64,000 bases of DNA from Brachymonas denitrificans. GTDB taxonomy: Bacteria > Pseudomonadota > Gammaproteobacteria > Burkholderiales > Burkholderiaceae_C. Position numbers and translations under genes: made by a program. Shown here in pieces: positions 30,317-40,430 of the stretch (its first letter is position 1; each line of letters begins with the position of its first letter). The DNA lies in assembly GCF_907163135.1 (NCBI RefSeq), contig NZ_CAJQUA010000001.1, positions 573,001 through 637,000 of the forward strand, in the 5' to 3' direction. Below the pieces are notes generated by a model that had not been told where the DNA came from, ran no database searches, and was given only the letters and a program-made list of their open reading frames with translations.

Positions 30317-31399
30317 TCAGGCCGTTTCCTGGCCGAGGATGTCCACCAGCGCCTGCACCAGCGCGGCGGATTGCGCATCGGTGCCGATGGAAATGCGCAG
30401 GAAGTTCTCGATGCGCGGCTTGCTGAAATGGCGCACGATGATGGAGCGCTCGCGCAGCGCCTTGGCCAGTTCGGCACCGCTGCGAACGGCGTGGCGCGCG
30501 AAGATGAAGTTGGCGGCGGACGGCAGCACCTCGAAGCCCAGCGCATGCAGGTGCGTGACCAGCGCCTCGCGCGTGGCGACGACCTTGGCGCAACTGTTGC
30601 GGAAGTGCGCATCATCCTCCACCGAAGCCACGGCGGCGGCCTGTGCCAGGCGATCGAGCGGGTAGGAGTTGAAGCTGTTCTTCACGCGCTCCAGCGCCTC
30701 GATCAGGCCGGCATCGCCAATCGCGTAACCCACGCGCAGGCCGGCCAGCGAGCGGCTCTTGGAAAAGGTGTGCACGACCAGCAGGTTCGGGTACTTGTTG
30801 ACCAGCGTCGTCGCGCTTTCGCCGCCGAAATCCACATAGGCCTCATCCACCAGCACCACCGCATCCGGGTTGCCGGCGACGATGCGCTCGACCTCGCCCA
30901 GCGGCAGCGGGCTGCCGGTGGGCGCGTTGGGGTTGGCGAAAATGATGGCGCCGGCACGTTCGTCGGCGCGCGGCAGGTAGTCGTCGGCGCGGACGGCGAA
31001 GTTGTCGTCCAGCGGGATCAGCTTGTGCTCGATGCCGTACAGCCCGCAGTAGGTGGGGTAGAAGCTGTAGGTGATGTCGGGGAACCAGAGCGCCCGGTCG
31101 TGCTTGAGCAGGGCCATGAAGGCATGGGCCAGCACCTCGTCGGAGCCGTTGCCGACGAAGACCTGCTTCGGATCCACGCCGAAGCGCTGGGCCAGCACGG
31201 CCTTGAGCGCGTCCGATTCGGGATCGGGATACAGGCGCAGGCTGTCGCCGGTGGCGTTGCGGATGGCTTCGAGGGCACGCAACGAGGGGCCGTAGGGGTT
31301 CTCGTTGGTGTTGAGCTTGATCAGATTGTCGAGCTTGGGCTGTTCGCCCGGCACGTAGGGGACGAGGTCGTGGACCAGCGCGCTCCAGTAGCGGTTCAT
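30317..31399 (-). CDS. hisC: Histidinol-phosphate aminotransferase
   Basis: PLP-dependent transamination in histidine synthesis; 360 residues. [11 protein letters not shown] at the N-terminus, Tyr/Asp PLP contacts in [12 protein letters not shown], and the PLP Lys in [22 protein letters not shown] at 31399; a TTG seven codons earlier is a weaker start. In most Burkholderiales hisC lies between hisD and hisB on the same strand. Here it occupies that position but is inverted, together with sodC. Confidence 0.95.
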   Translation of the reverse strand: MNRYWSALVHDLVPYVPGEQPKLDNLIKLNTNENPYGPSLRALEAIRNATGDSLRLYPDPESDALKAVLAQRFGVDPKQVFVGNGSDEVLAHAFMALLKHDRALWFPDITYSFYPTYCGLYGIEHKLIPLDDNFAVRADDYLPRADERAGAIIFANPNAPTGSPLPLGEVERIVAGNPDAVVLVDEAYVDFGGESATTLVNKYPNLLVVHTFSKSRSLAGLRVGYAIGDAGLIEALERVKNSFNSYPLDRLAQAAAVASVEDDAHFRNSCAKVVATREALVTHLHALGFEVLPSAANFIFARHAVRSGAELAKALRERSIIVRHFSKPRIENFLRISIGTDAQSAALVQALVDILGQETA

Positions 31400-31658
31400 G
31401 GGTTCTGCCTGATGTTGCAATGCGGTAAAACAGCAATGTTAGCAGGGAGCCCGCGCTGTATGCATAAGGCTGCGCAGCAATGCGACAATAGAGGCTTCGC
31501 CCCCGGCCGTGCTGCAATGCGTTGCAGGGGTGCATCATGCCCGCGCGCCGGGCCGGCTGCCCGGCGGGCAATCGGCCAAATGCGGGCAAACGTTCCTACA
31601 ATTCCCTACTGACCTGCTCCGGCCCGCGTGGCCGGGAGCGATGGAGAACCCACACGCC

Positions 31659-32270
31659 ATGACCACCCCGATCGTGCCCAGCGCCCGTACTGCCGAGGTT
31701 TCGCGCAAGACTGCCGAAACCGACATCACCGTTGCCATCAACCTCGACGGCACCGGCACGTCCAGTCTCCAGAGCGGCATTGGCTTTTTCGACCACATGC
31801 TGGAGCAGATCGCCCGCCATGGCCTGATCGACCTGAACGTGGCCTGCAAGGGCGACCTGCACATCGACGGCCATCACACGGTGGAAGACATCGGCATCAC
31901 CTTCGGCCAGGCCGTGGCCCGTGCCGTGGGCGACAAGAAAGGCATCCGCCGCTATGGCCATGCCTATGTGCCGCTGGACGAGGCGCTGAGCCGCGTGGTG
32001 ATCGACCTGTCCGGCCGCCCCGGCCTGACGTATCACATCCCGTTCACTGCCGGCATGATCGGCGCGCTGGACACGCAATTGGTGTACGAATTCTTCCAGG
32101 GCTTCGTCAACCACGCGGGCGTCACCCTGCACATCGACAACCTGCGCGGCATCAACGCGCACCACCAGTGCGAGACGGTGTTCAAGGCCTTTGGCCGGGC
32201 GCTGCGCCAGGCGCTGGAACTGGATCCGCGTGCGGCCGGCATGATTCCTTCCACCAAGGGCAGTCTGTGA
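31659..32270 (+). CDS. hisB: Imidazoleglycerol-phosphate dehydratase
   Basis: Dehydrates IGP to imidazole-acetol phosphate, Mn-dependent; 203 residues, monofunctional. Metal-binding repeats [14 protein letters not shown] with [11 protein letters not shown] and the later [12 protein letters not shown]. Start set at the ATG after GGAGAACCC; an ATG six codons upstream is possible. The 259 bp between hisC and hisB have no gene and should contain the promoters of both divergent units; I could not identify a convincing one. Confidence 0.95.
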   Translation: MTTPIVPSARTAEVSRKTAETDITVAINLDGTGTSSLQSGIGFFDHMLEQIARHGLIDLNVACKGDLHIDGHHTVEDIGITFGQAVARAVGDKKGIRRYGHAYVPLDEALSRVVIDLSGRPGLTYHIPFTAGMIGALDTQLVYEFFQGFVNHAGVTLHIDNLRGINAHHQCETVFKAFGRALRQALELDPRAAGMIPSTKGSL

Positions 32271-32917
32271 TGGCAAAACCGGTCGTTGCGATCGTTGATT
32301 ATGAAATGGGCAACCTGCGCTCGGTGGCGCAGGCCATGCTGCATGTGGCAGAGGACCGCTACGAGGTGGTGATTGCGCGCCAGCCCGAGCAGATCCAGCA
32401 GGCCGAGCGCGTGGTGCTTCCGGGCCAGGGCGCCATGCGCGACTGCATGCAGCACCTGCGCGACAGCGGCATGATGCAGGCGGTGCTGGAAGCGGCGGCG
32501 AACAAGCCGCTGTTCGGCGTCTGCGTGGGCATGCAGATGATGCTGGAGCACAGCGAAGAGGGCGATACGCCGGCGCTGGGACTGTTTCCCGGTGAGGTCA
32601 AACGCTTCCAGCTCGAAGGCCGTACCCAGCCCGATGGCAGCCGCTTCAAAGTGCCGCAGATGGGCTGGAACCAGGTTGCCATCTCCCGCCCGCATCCGGT
32701 GTGGGAAGGCATTGCCGACAACAGCTGGTTCTACTTTCTGCACAGCTATTTTGCATCGCCGGCCAATGCCGAACACAGCGTGGGCGAGGCCGACTACGGG
32801 GGCCGCTACACCGCCGCGATTGCGCGCGACAATATTTTTGCCACCCAGTTCCATCCCGAGAAAAGCGCCGACGCCGGTCTGGCGCTGTACCGCAACTTCC
32901 TGCACTGGAAGCCCTGA
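32270..32917 (+). CDS. hisH: Imidazole glycerol phosphate synthase subunit HisH
   Basis: Glutaminase subunit that supplies ammonia to HisF; 215 residues. Nucleophile Cys in [14 protein letters not shown] and His-Glu in [13 protein letters not shown] complete the class I triad. Start codon shares one base with the hisB stop (TGATG). HisF, its obligate partner, is not encoded in the window. Confidence 0.96.
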   Translation: MAKPVVAIVDYEMGNLRSVAQAMLHVAEDRYEVVIARQPEQIQQAERVVLPGQGAMRDCMQHLRDSGMMQAVLEAAANKPLFGVCVGMQMMLEHSEEGDTPALGLFPGEVKRFQLEGRTQPDGSRFKVPQMGWNQVAISRPHPVWEGIADNSWFYFLHSYFASPANAEHSVGEADYGGRYTAAIARDNIFATQFHPEKSADAGLALYRNFLHWKP

Positions 32918-32969
32918 TTCCCGCATGGTCGGGGCCCCGCATTCCTTTTTCTGATTTTTCGAGACCATC

Positions 32970-33719
32970 ATGCTGCTGATTCCTGCCATCGACCTGAAAG
33001 ACGGCCAATGCGTGCGCCTGCAACAGGGCGACATGAACCGCGTCACCACCTTCAATACCGATCCGGTGGCGCAGGCCGTCCACTGGCTGGAGCAGGGCGC
33101 ACGGCGCCTGCATTTGGTGGACCTGAACGGCGCCTTTGCCGGCAAGCCCAAGAACCTGGGCGTGGTGAAGGAAATCCTGCAGGAGCTCGGGGATGAAATC
33201 CCGGTGCAGCTGGGCGGCGGCATCCGCGATCTGGACACCATCGAGCAGTACATCGACGCCGGCCTGCGCTATGTCATCATCGGCACTGCCGCGGTGAAAA
33301 ACCCCGGCTTCCTGGCCGACGCCTGCAGCGCTTTCGGCGGCCACATCATCGTGGGCCTGGATGCCAAGGACGGCAAGGTAGCCACCGATGGCTGGAGCAA
33401 GCTGACCGGCCACGAAGTGACCGATCTGGCGAAGAAGTACGAAGACCTGGGCGTGGACAGCATCATCTATACCGATATCGGCCGCGACGGCATGCTGAGC
33501 GGCGTGAACATCGAGGCCACGGTGCGTCTGGCGCAGGCCAGCACGATTCCGGTGATTGCCTCCGGCGGCCTGAGCAATATGGACGACATCGAGAAGCTGT
33601 GCGCGGTCGAGGACGAAGGCGTGGTGGGCGTGATTGCCGGCCGTGCCATCTACAGCGGCGATCTGGATTTTGCCGCTGCGCAGGATCGCGCCGACGAGCT
33701 CAACGGTACGGACGAGTAA
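32970..33719 (+). CDS. hisA: ProFAR isomerase HisA
   Basis: 1-(5-phosphoribosyl)-5-[(5-phosphoribosylamino)methylideneamino]imidazole-4-carboxamide isomerase; 249-residue TIM barrel. Catalytic Asp in [16 protein letters not shown], and Asp in [14 protein letters not shown], with phosphate loops LGGGIRDL and [10 protein letters not shown]. Follows hisH; in related genomes hisF comes next, but here an epimerase gene begins 9 bp later. Confidence 0.96.
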   Translation: MLLIPAIDLKDGQCVRLQQGDMNRVTTFNTDPVAQAVHWLEQGARRLHLVDLNGAFAGKPKNLGVVKEILQELGDEIPVQLGGGIRDLDTIEQYIDAGLRYVIIGTAAVKNPGFLADACSAFGGHIIVGLDAKDGKVATDGWSKLTGHEVTDLAKKYEDLGVDSIIYTDIGRDGMLSGVNIEATVRLAQASTIPVIASGGLSNMDDIEKLCAVEDEGVVGVIAGRAIYSGDLDFAAAQDRADELNGTDE

Positions 33720-33728
33720 GCGGCAGCC

Positions 33729-34589
33729 GTGTCCAACATTTCCCTGTTGCCGGCGGATCTGCCGGTGGTGACCTTGCAGGCACGCTCGGGCGAACGTGCC
33801 GTGGTGGCGCTGTTCGGCGCGCAGGTGCTGTCATGGACATCGGCCGAGGGCAAGGAATTGCTCTATCTCAGCCCGAAGGCGGTGCTGGATCGCAGCGCGG
33901 CCATCCGCGGCGGCATTCCGGTGTGCTGGCCGCAGTTCAACCGGCGCGGGCCGCTGGTCAAGCACGGCTTTGCGCGCGTGGTGCCCTGGCGGGTGCTGGA
34001 GCAGTCGGATGCGGCCGTTACCCTGCGCTTGACGCGTGCCGATGTGCCGGAGGCACTGTTGCAGGATGCGCAAGGTATCATGGCCTGGCCGCATGACTTC
34101 GAGGTCGACCTGACGGTACGCCTGCTGTCGGCGCGGCTGGATGTGCAACTGCAGGTGCGCAACACCGGGGCGCAGGCGTTTGCCTTCACCACGGCGCTGC
34201 ACAGCTATCTGGGCGTGGATGACGTGGCCGCGCTGGCGATCAGCGGGGCGGACGGCCAGCGTTATTGGGATGCCGTAACGGGCGCCGATCCCGAGTATCC
34301 GGTACAGCAGGGCGACATCGTATTTGCCGGCGAGGTGGACCGTGTCTATCCGGCTTTGCCGCGCGCCACGCTGCAACAGGCCTCGCACTGGCTGCGTGTG
34401 TCGCAGCCGGCCAGCATGGCGCAAACCGTGGTGTGGAATCCGGGTGCCGCCTTGTGCGCAAGCTTGCCGGACCTGCCGGCTGACGGCTATCGCCGGTTTG
34501 TCTGTGTCGAAGCAGCACAGATCGATACGGCGGTGACGCTGGAACCGGGACAAGCCTGGCAGGGCGGGCAGACCTTGCAGGTTGCCTGA
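33729..34589 (+). CDS. D-hexose-6-phosphate mutarotase (YeaD type)
   Basis: An aldose-1-epimerase-superfamily protein of 286 residues. Typical patterns: GGIPVCWPQF, KHGFARVVPW, catalytic His in TTALHSYLGVDD and the C-terminal region MAQTVVWNPGA and CVEAAQI. Interconverts anomers of hexose-6-phosphates in the YeaD subgroup. GTG start 9 bp after hisA suggests it is in the his transcript although it has no role in histidine synthesis. Confidence 0.88.
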   Translation: MSNISLLPADLPVVTLQARSGERAVVALFGAQVLSWTSAEGKELLYLSPKAVLDRSAAIRGGIPVCWPQFNRRGPLVKHGFARVVPWRVLEQSDAAVTLRLTRADVPEALLQDAQGIMAWPHDFEVDLTVRLLSARLDVQLQVRNTGAQAFAFTTALHSYLGVDDVAALAISGADGQRYWDAVTGADPEYPVQQGDIVFAGEVDRVYPALPRATLQQASHWLRVSQPASMAQTVVWNPGAALCASLPDLPADGYRRFVCVEAAQIDTAVTLEPGQAWQGGQTLQVA

Positions 34590-34753
34590 TTGTCCGGCTA
34601 TTGGCCAGACAAGCAGGGGCGTCCTGAGCGGAAAAACTGTCTGGGCATGGCAGCAGAACGGGGTCTCGCCGTTAGGGGCTGTTTGCGGCCGCTTTGTCCG
34701 GGTTCCTGCGTGGGTTGGGGAAGTTGCTTCACAATGACCGAAACCCTGATCCG

Positions 34754-37441
34754 ATGACAGCTTCCTCTCCTTCGATTTCCTTCTGGCGCCTGGGCTGGCG
34801 CACGCTCTGGCGCGATGTGCGCGCGGGTGAGTTGCGCATGCTGGTGCTGGCCGTGCTGCTGGCGGTGGCAGCGCTGACGGCGGTTGGTTTCTTTGCCGAC
34901 CGGCTGAACAATGCCTTGCTGCGCGATGCGGCGCAGATGCTCGGTGGCGATGTGGTGGTGAGCAGCGACCAGCCGACCCCCGCCGCTTTTGCCGAGCGCG
35001 CCAGAGCGCTGGGCCTGACCGCCATCCAGACGCAGACCTTCCCGACCATGGCGCGTACCGCGCCGGAAAAGGGCGAGGCCGGGCGGCTGGTCATGCTCAA
35101 GGCGGTGAGTGCCGGATATCCCTTGCGCGGGACGTTGGGGGTGATGCAGCCAGCATCTGCCGCAAGCGCCGGCAGCAAGACTCGTGAAGGTTCCACAGGT
35201 ACAGAAGGATCTGCCGGCACAGCTGCTACCGTCCCGGCAAGTTCTGCCAAGCCAGACCCAGTCGCTGTTCCAGGCGGCATGTCGACATCGGTGCAGGAAC
35301 AGGCGGTTACGCACGGCCCCGGGCGCGGAGAGATCTGGCCCGAGCCGGCCGTGCTGGATACGCTCGGCCTGCAGATCGGCGATGACTTGCTGCTCGGCGA
35401 AAGCCGCCTGCGCATCAGCGGAGTGCTGACGCGCGAGCCTGACCGGGGCAACAACTTCGTCAACTTCGCGCCCCGCGCCATGATGGCGCTGGAAGACCTG
35501 CCAGCCACGCAACTGGTGCAGCCTGCAAGCCGCGTGAACTACCGGCTGGCACTGGTCGGCCCGGCCAATGCCGTGCGCAGCTACACCGCCTGGGCGCAGG
35601 CAGAGCTGAAGCGACCGGATGTGCATGGCATCCGGGTGGAGGCGCTGGAGGGCAACAACCCGCAGATGCAGCAAACACTGGGTCGCGCCGGCAATTTCCT
35701 GAACCTGGTGGCCCTGCTGGCTGCATTGCTGAGTGCCGTTGCCGTGGCACTGGCGGCGCGCGGCTTTGCGGCGCGTCATCTGGATGATTGCGCCATGCTG
35801 CGCGTGCTCGGCCTGCCACAGCGCAAGATCGCGCTCGCCTACACCTTCGAATTTGCCCTGTTGGGCTTACTGGGCAGTGCGCTGGGCCTGTTGCTCGGTT
35901 ATCTGGTGCATTACGCCTTCGTCTGGCTGCTGGCTGGTTTGGTGCAGACCGATTTGCCGCCGCCCGGCGCGGCGCCGTTCGGGCTGGGGCTGGGCGTGGG
36001 CATGACGCTGTTGCTGGCATTCGGCCTGCCACCCGTGCTGCAACTGGCCGGCACGCCGCCGCTGCGGGTGATCCGGCGCGAACTCGGGCAGCTCAAGGCC
36101 GCGCCGGCATCCGCGGTGCTGCTGGGGGTTGCGGGTTTCGCCGCCTTGCTGCTGGCCACCAGCCAGGATCTCAAGCTGGGTCTGATTGCCGTAGGAGGCT
36201 TTGCCGGCGCCGTGCTGCTGTTCATGCTGCTGGGCTGGCTGGCCGTGCTGCTGCTGCGTGGGTGGCTCCGCCGCGGACCGCGTCTGCCGCACTGGCTGTC
36301 TCTGGCCTGGCGCCAGCTGACCGCGCGGCCGGTGTTTGCCATGGTGCAGGTCAGCAGCCTGGCCGTGGGCCTGCTGGCCTTGCTGCTGCTCCTGCTGCTG
36401 CGCACGGATCTGGTGGAGGACTGGAAGCGCGCCACGCCTGTGGATGCACCGGACCGCTTCGTCATCAACATCATGCCGGACCAGGCCGAGGCTTTCCGCG
36501 CCGCGTTGCAGCAGGCGGGCGTGCGCCAGTACGACTGGTACCCGATGGTGCGCGGGCGCCTGGTGGCCATCAATGGTCGCGCAATCGCGCCCGAGCAGTT
36601 TCAGGAAGACCGTGCACGCCGGCTTGTGGACCGTGAATTCAACCTGAGCTTCAGCGCGCAACGGCCGGTGCACAACCCGGTGGTGGTCGGCAGCTGGCGC
36701 GACGGCGATGCCCGGGGCCTGAGCATGGAGCAGGGCATCATGGAAACGCTGGGCCTGAAACTGGGCGACCGCCTGCTGTTCGACATGGGCGGCGTACAGC
36801 GCGAGAACACCATCACATCGGTGCGCAAGGTCGACTGGACCTCGATGCACGTCAACTTCTTCGCCATGTATCCCGTTGCCTCACTGGGAGACGAAGTGGC
36901 CACCACCTGGATCACGGCCTACCGAACACCGCCGCCGCTTGCTGGTCAGCCCAGCCTGGACAACCGCCTGCTGCAGACTTTCCCCAACATCACCCAGATC
37001 GACATGACGGCCACCATCCGCCAAGTGCAGGGCGTGCTCGAACAGGTGATCCGCGCGGTGGAACTGCTGTTCGGCTTTGGCCTGGCAGCGGGTGTCGTGG
37101 TGCTGTTTGCCACCGTCAGTGCCACGCGCGAGGAGCGGGCGCGCGAACTGGCCATCATGCGTGCACTCGGGGCGGGCAACCGGTTGCTGGGCCGCATGCT
37201 GACGGCCGAACTGGCGGGAACGGGTGCCCTGGCCGGCCTGCTGGCGGCCCTGGTGGCGCTGGCGCTGGGCTGGGCGCTGGCGCGCTATGTGTTTGAATTC
37301 GACTGGTCACTGGCCTGGTGGGTGCTGCCTGCGGGGACACTGGCTGGATCGCTGCTGTCGTGGCTGGCCGGACGCTGGAGCCTGCACGGCCTGCTGCGCC
37401 GCCCGGTGGTGGCCACGCTGCGGGCAGCGACGACGGAATGA
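34754..37441 (+). CDS. FtsX/YbbP-like ABC transporter permease
   Basis: A large permease of about 895 residues with ten predicted membrane helices: one near the N-terminus (MLVLAVLLAVAALTAVGFF), a block in the middle (about 310-520), and three at the C-terminus with the FtsX pattern TREERARELAIMRALGAG. Two large periplasmic domains lie between. Unusual: residues about 133-183 are a Ser/Thr/Ala/Gly-rich insertion in the first periplasmic domain. The YbbA-like ATPase partner normally encoded beside it is absent. YbbAP-type systems are thought to handle lipids or lipoprotein-like molecules. Confidence 0.87.
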   Translation: MTASSPSISFWRLGWRTLWRDVRAGELRMLVLAVLLAVAALTAVGFFADRLNNALLRDAAQMLGGDVVVSSDQPTPAAFAERARALGLTAIQTQTFPTMARTAPEKGEAGRLVMLKAVSAGYPLRGTLGVMQPASAASAGSKTREGSTGTEGSAGTAATVPASSAKPDPVAVPGGMSTSVQEQAVTHGPGRGEIWPEPAVLDTLGLQIGDDLLLGESRLRISGVLTREPDRGNNFVNFAPRAMMALEDLPATQLVQPASRVNYRLALVGPANAVRSYTAWAQAELKRPDVHGIRVEALEGNNPQMQQTLGRAGNFLNLVALLAALLSAVAVALAARGFAARHLDDCAMLRVLGLPQRKIALAYTFEFALLGLLGSALGLLLGYLVHYAFVWLLAGLVQTDLPPPGAAPFGLGLGVGMTLLLAFGLPPVLQLAGTPPLRVIRRELGQLKAAPASAVLLGVAGFAALLLATSQDLKLGLIAVGGFAGAVLLFMLLGWLAVLLLRGWLRRGPRLPHWLSLAWRQLTARPVFAMVQVSSLAVGLLALLLLLLLRTDLVEDWKRATPVDAPDRFVINIMPDQAEAFRAALQQAGVRQYDWYPMVRGRLVAINGRAIAPEQFQEDRARRLVDREFNLSFSAQRPVHNPVVVGSWRDGDARGLSMEQGIMETLGLKLGDRLLFDMGGVQRENTITSVRKVDWTSMHVNFFAMYPVASLGDEVATTWITAYRTPPPLAGQPSLDNRLLQTFPNITQIDMTATIRQVQGVLEQVIRAVELLFGFGLAAGVVVLFATVSATREERARELAIMRALGAGNRLLGRMLTAELAGTGALAGLLAALVALALGWALARYVFEFDWSLAWWVLPAGTLAGSLLSWLAGRWSLHGLLRRPVVATLRAATTE

Positions 37442-37459
37442 ATTGCCTGATGGATTGCC

Positions 37460-37882
37460 ATGTCTGATACCGATACCCCGAACGCAACGCGCAACGCGCA
37501 CCCCGAAACCGTATTCGAGTGGATCGGCGGCGAGCCGGTGCTGCAGCAACTGGTGGACCGCTTCTACGACTTGATGGAACTGGAGCCGGCCTATACCGAG
37601 TTGCGCGCAGCCCATGGCCCCAGCCTGGATCGTGCCCGCCAGCACCTGTTCTGGTTCCTGTGCGGCTGGAGCGGCGGGCCGGACTACTTCGTCGAGCGCT
37701 TCGGCCATCCGCGCCTGCGGGCGCGCCATCTGCCATTTTCCATCGGCGAGACGGAGCGCGACCAGTGGGTCGCCTGCATGGACCAGGCCATGGGCGATGT
37801 GGGCATCGATCCCGAATTGCACCAGCGGCTGAACCAGAGTTTTTTCCAGACGGCCGACTGGATGCGCAACCGGCACGGCTGA
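37460..37882 (+). CDS. Group II truncated haemoglobin
   Basis: A 140-residue 2-on-2 globin. Tyr B10 is in RFYDLMELEP, the proximal His F8 in FGHPRLRARHLPFSIG, and Trp G8 in DQWVACMDQAM, the combination that defines trHbO proteins. Likely roles are oxygen or NO/ peroxide chemistry in the cytoplasm; the family is not functionally uniform. Starts 18 bp after the permease gene, probably cotranscribed. Confidence 0.92.
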   Translation: MSDTDTPNATRNAHPETVFEWIGGEPVLQQLVDRFYDLMELEPAYTELRAAHGPSLDRARQHLFWFLCGWSGGPDYFVERFGHPRLRARHLPFSIGETERDQWVACMDQAMGDVGIDPELHQRLNQSFFQTADWMRNRHG

Positions 37883-37954
37883 AAGCGTAGTCGCAGGAGG
37901 CGGGCGCCAGCGTGCCGCCATGGTATTGAGCGGCCGTCGCCCATCAGGAATAGC

Positions 37955-38620
37955 TCAGCCGCCCGCTCCACTATGCTGCGGCGCCAGCAGCACGATCAGC
38001 GCTCCTGCACCACCCTCGGAGGGCTTGGCCTGCACAAAAGCCAGCACCTCCTTCTTCTGGATCAGCCAACCGTACATCTTGTGCTTGATCACCGAAGTCT
38101 TGCCCGGTGAGCCCAGTCCCTTGCCGGTGATGATGCGCACGCAGCGCACATCGTGGCGCTGGCATTCGCGGATGAAGGCGCCCAGCGTATCGCGCGCACC
38201 GTCACGGCGCAGCCCGTGCAGGTCGAGCTGGGCCTGGATGCTCCATTGGCCCTGGCGCAGCTTGCGCACCACGTCCGGGCCCACCCCGGGGCGGCGGTAG
38301 CTCAGGGTTTCGTCGGTTTCAAGCAGGGTCGTGATATCGAAGGCATCGCTCAGCGCCTCCTGCAGCACGGCCTGGTGATCACGCTCGCGCTGAACCGGGC
38401 GCGGCGCCACAGGCTCCCCGCGCAGGGCCACGCGGCCGTGGTGGTTGCCGGACAGCGGCTGAACCTTGCCCACGGCATGTACGAACAGCCGCTGCTCGGC
38501 CTGGAGGCGCTGGCGTTCTTCCTGCTCGGCACGCAGGCGTGCGGCTGCCTCGGCCCGCTGCTGGTCGAGCGTGGCCTTGAGGTGCTTGAGGTCGCTCAGG
38601 GAATTGGCAATCTGTTTCAT
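37955..38620 (-). CDS. Smr-domain protein
   Basis: A 221-residue protein. The N-terminal third is a charged helix (KATLDQQRAEAAARLRAEQE), the C-terminal 90 residues are an Smr domain: LDLHGLRRDGARDTLGAFI, RCVRIITGKGLGSPGKTSVI and a final GGAGALIVLL. Smr domains are nucleases or nucleic-acid-binding modules; E. coli SmrB cleaves mRNA at collided ribosomes, and this protein has the same short architecture. Followed by a converging, unrelated gene. Confidence 0.9.
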   Translation of the reverse strand: MKQIANSLSDLKHLKATLDQQRAEAAARLRAEQEERQRLQAEQRLFVHAVGKVQPLSGNHHGRVALRGEPVAPRPVQRERDHQAVLQEALSDAFDITTLLETDETLSYRRPGVGPDVVRKLRQGQWSIQAQLDLHGLRRDGARDTLGAFIRECQRHDVRCVRIITGKGLGSPGKTSVIKHKMYGWLIQKKEVLAFVQAKPSEGGAGALIVLLAPQHSGAGG

Positions 38621-38628
38621 CGTTGCAA

Positions 38629-39075
38629 TCAGTCATCCAGGCTGGCGCTCCAGCGATCGCCCCAGGGGCCTTGCGCATTGGCGTCGCGCGTCTGCTGCAG
38701 CTGGCGGCGGTCGCGCTTGGTGGGTCGTCCCTGCATGATGCTGTGCGCAGGCTCCGGCGCCAGCCGGCGCTGCTCGGCCAGGGCGCTGCGCAGGGCCAGG
38801 CTTTCTTCCGTTTCCTGATACAGCTTTTGTGCTTCCGGCGCCGGGCCGCGGCGGCTGGAGAGGGCGCATACCTGCACGCTGCGGGTGGCGTAGCCCTGGC
38901 GCAGGCTGATGCAGTCGCCCACCTTCACGTCGCGTGCCGGCTTGCATTCCTGGTCGTTCACACGCACCCGTCCCTTGTGGATTTCATCCACGGCCAGGGC
39001 GCGTGTCTTGTAGAAGCGCGCGGCCCAGAGCCATTTGTCGATGCGCATGCGGTCGCTGGAAGAAGTATCTGTCAT
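38629..39075 (-). CDS. RNA-binding S4-domain protein (Hsp15-like)
   Basis: A 148-residue protein with an N-terminal S4 RNA-binding domain (MRIDKWLWAARFYKTRALAV, GRVRVNDQECKPARDVKVGD) and a basic C-terminal tail (GRPTKRDRRQLQQTRD), the layout of HslR/Hsp15, which rescues 50S subunits carrying nascent chains. Its stop is 8 bp from the Smr gene start, so the two ribosome-linked genes probably form an operon. Confidence 0.9.
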   Translation of the reverse strand: MTDTSSSDRMRIDKWLWAARFYKTRALAVDEIHKGRVRVNDQECKPARDVKVGDCISLRQGYATRSVQVCALSSRRGPAPEAQKLYQETEESLALRSALAEQRRLAPEPAHSIMQGRPTKRDRRQLQQTRDANAQGPWGDRWSASLDD

Positions 39076-39316
39076 TCTTTTTCAATATGCTGCAAGCGAT
39101 GATCCTACTGTACGGTGCGGATTTGCACATGGCATGCCCGAACGCCGTATGTTGCGTAAACTCTGCAATAGTCCTGTCGCGTAGGTCACACCAAAACAGG
39201 AAATTTCAAGATCCCGGCCACTACAGCACAGGCATTACACCGTTTTCCCGTAATATCCCTGATTTGCTGCAGCGCACAAAATGCGTTTGGTAGCTTACGG
39301 AAACCCAGAACCGCGC

Positions 39317-40420
39317 ATGTCCCGTCCAGAAAAATCCCCCTCTGCCCGCTCTTCCGCCCGAGCCGCTTTGCCAAGGCGCAAGAAGGTCAATCTCGCCCTG
39401 CAGGGCGGCGGCGCGCATGGTGCATTTACCTGGGGCGTGCTGGATGCCCTGCTGGAAGATGGCCGCCTGGAATTCGAGGGCATCAGCGGGGCGAGTTCCG
39501 GCTCGGTCAACGCCGTGGCCCTGGTCGACGGGCTGATTCGCTGCGATGCCGAAAACATGGATTGCTACGAGGCTGCGCGCAGCAAGCTGCGCAACGTCTG
39601 GAAGGGCGTCATGGCTGCCGGCAGCCTGACGGCACTGAACGACAACCTGGCCAGCATGGTGCCGTTTCTCTCCATGCTGCCCAACCCCGGCAGCATTCTG
39701 GCCAACGCCTTTCAGCAATGGTCATCCCCCTACAACTTCAACCCGCTGGATCTGAATCCGCTGCGCGAATTGCTGCGCCGCGAGGTGGATTTCGATGCGC
39801 TGGCGCGCATGCGCAAGCACCATCTGTTCCTGTCCGCCACGCATATCAGCTCGGGCAAGGCAGAGGTGTTCACCGGCAAGGAAATCAGCCTGCAGGCGGT
39901 GATGGCATCCTCCTGCCTGCCGCAGGCCTTCCAGGCCGTGGAGATCAACGGCCACCACTACTGGGACGGCGGCTTTGTCGCCAATCCGCCGCTCACGCCG
40001 CTGATTTCCAACTGCGAATCGGCCGATATCCTGCTGGTGCAGATCGCCCCGCTCGAACGCACGGGCGTGCCGACCAGCCAGACGGAGATCACCGATCGCA
40101 TCAACGAAATCACTTTCAACGCCAACCTGCTGTCGCAGATGCACACCATCGGCTTCGTCAACCGCCTGATCGACGAAGGCAAGCTGCAGGAACCGGAGTT
40201 CAAGCGTGTGCTGATGCACCGCATCGATGGCGGCGAAATGCTGTCGGGGCTGGACAGCTACAGCAAGATTTCTACCGACACCACGCTGCTCAACCGCCTG
40301 TTCGAGCACGGCCGTGCGCAGGCCCAGGCCTGGCTCAAGAAAGCCTATCCGCTGGTTGGCAGGAAGAGCAGCATCAATATCGACCGGGATTATTCCGACG
40401 ACATGGTGATGCACGACTGA
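39317..40420 (+). CDS. Patatin-like phospholipase
   Basis: About 367 residues. Oxyanion-hole loop LALQGGGAHGAFTWG, nucleophile elbow ISGASSGSVNA (Ser60) and catalytic Asp in HYWDGGFVANPPL. The first 22 residues are basic and Ser/Ala-rich, not a signal peptide. An alternative ATG lies at 39281. The gene is preceded by about 240 bp without coding capacity between it and the divergent S4 gene. Likely acyl hydrolase acting on membrane lipids or stored polyester; substrate unknown. Confidence 0.88.
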   Translation: MSRPEKSPSARSSARAALPRRKKVNLALQGGGAHGAFTWGVLDALLEDGRLEFEGISGASSGSVNAVALVDGLIRCDAENMDCYEAARSKLRNVWKGVMAAGSLTALNDNLASMVPFLSMLPNPGSILANAFQQWSSPYNFNPLDLNPLRELLRREVDFDALARMRKHHLFLSATHISSGKAEVFTGKEISLQAVMASSCLPQAFQAVEINGHHYWDGGFVANPPLTPLISNCESADILLVQIAPLERTGVPTSQTEITDRINEITFNANLLSQMHTIGFVNRLIDEGKLQEPEFKRVLMHRIDGGEMLSGLDSYSKISTDTTLLNRLFEHGRAQAQAWLKKAYPLVGRKSSINIDRDYSDDMVMHD

Positions 40421-40430
40421 GCCGGCTGGC

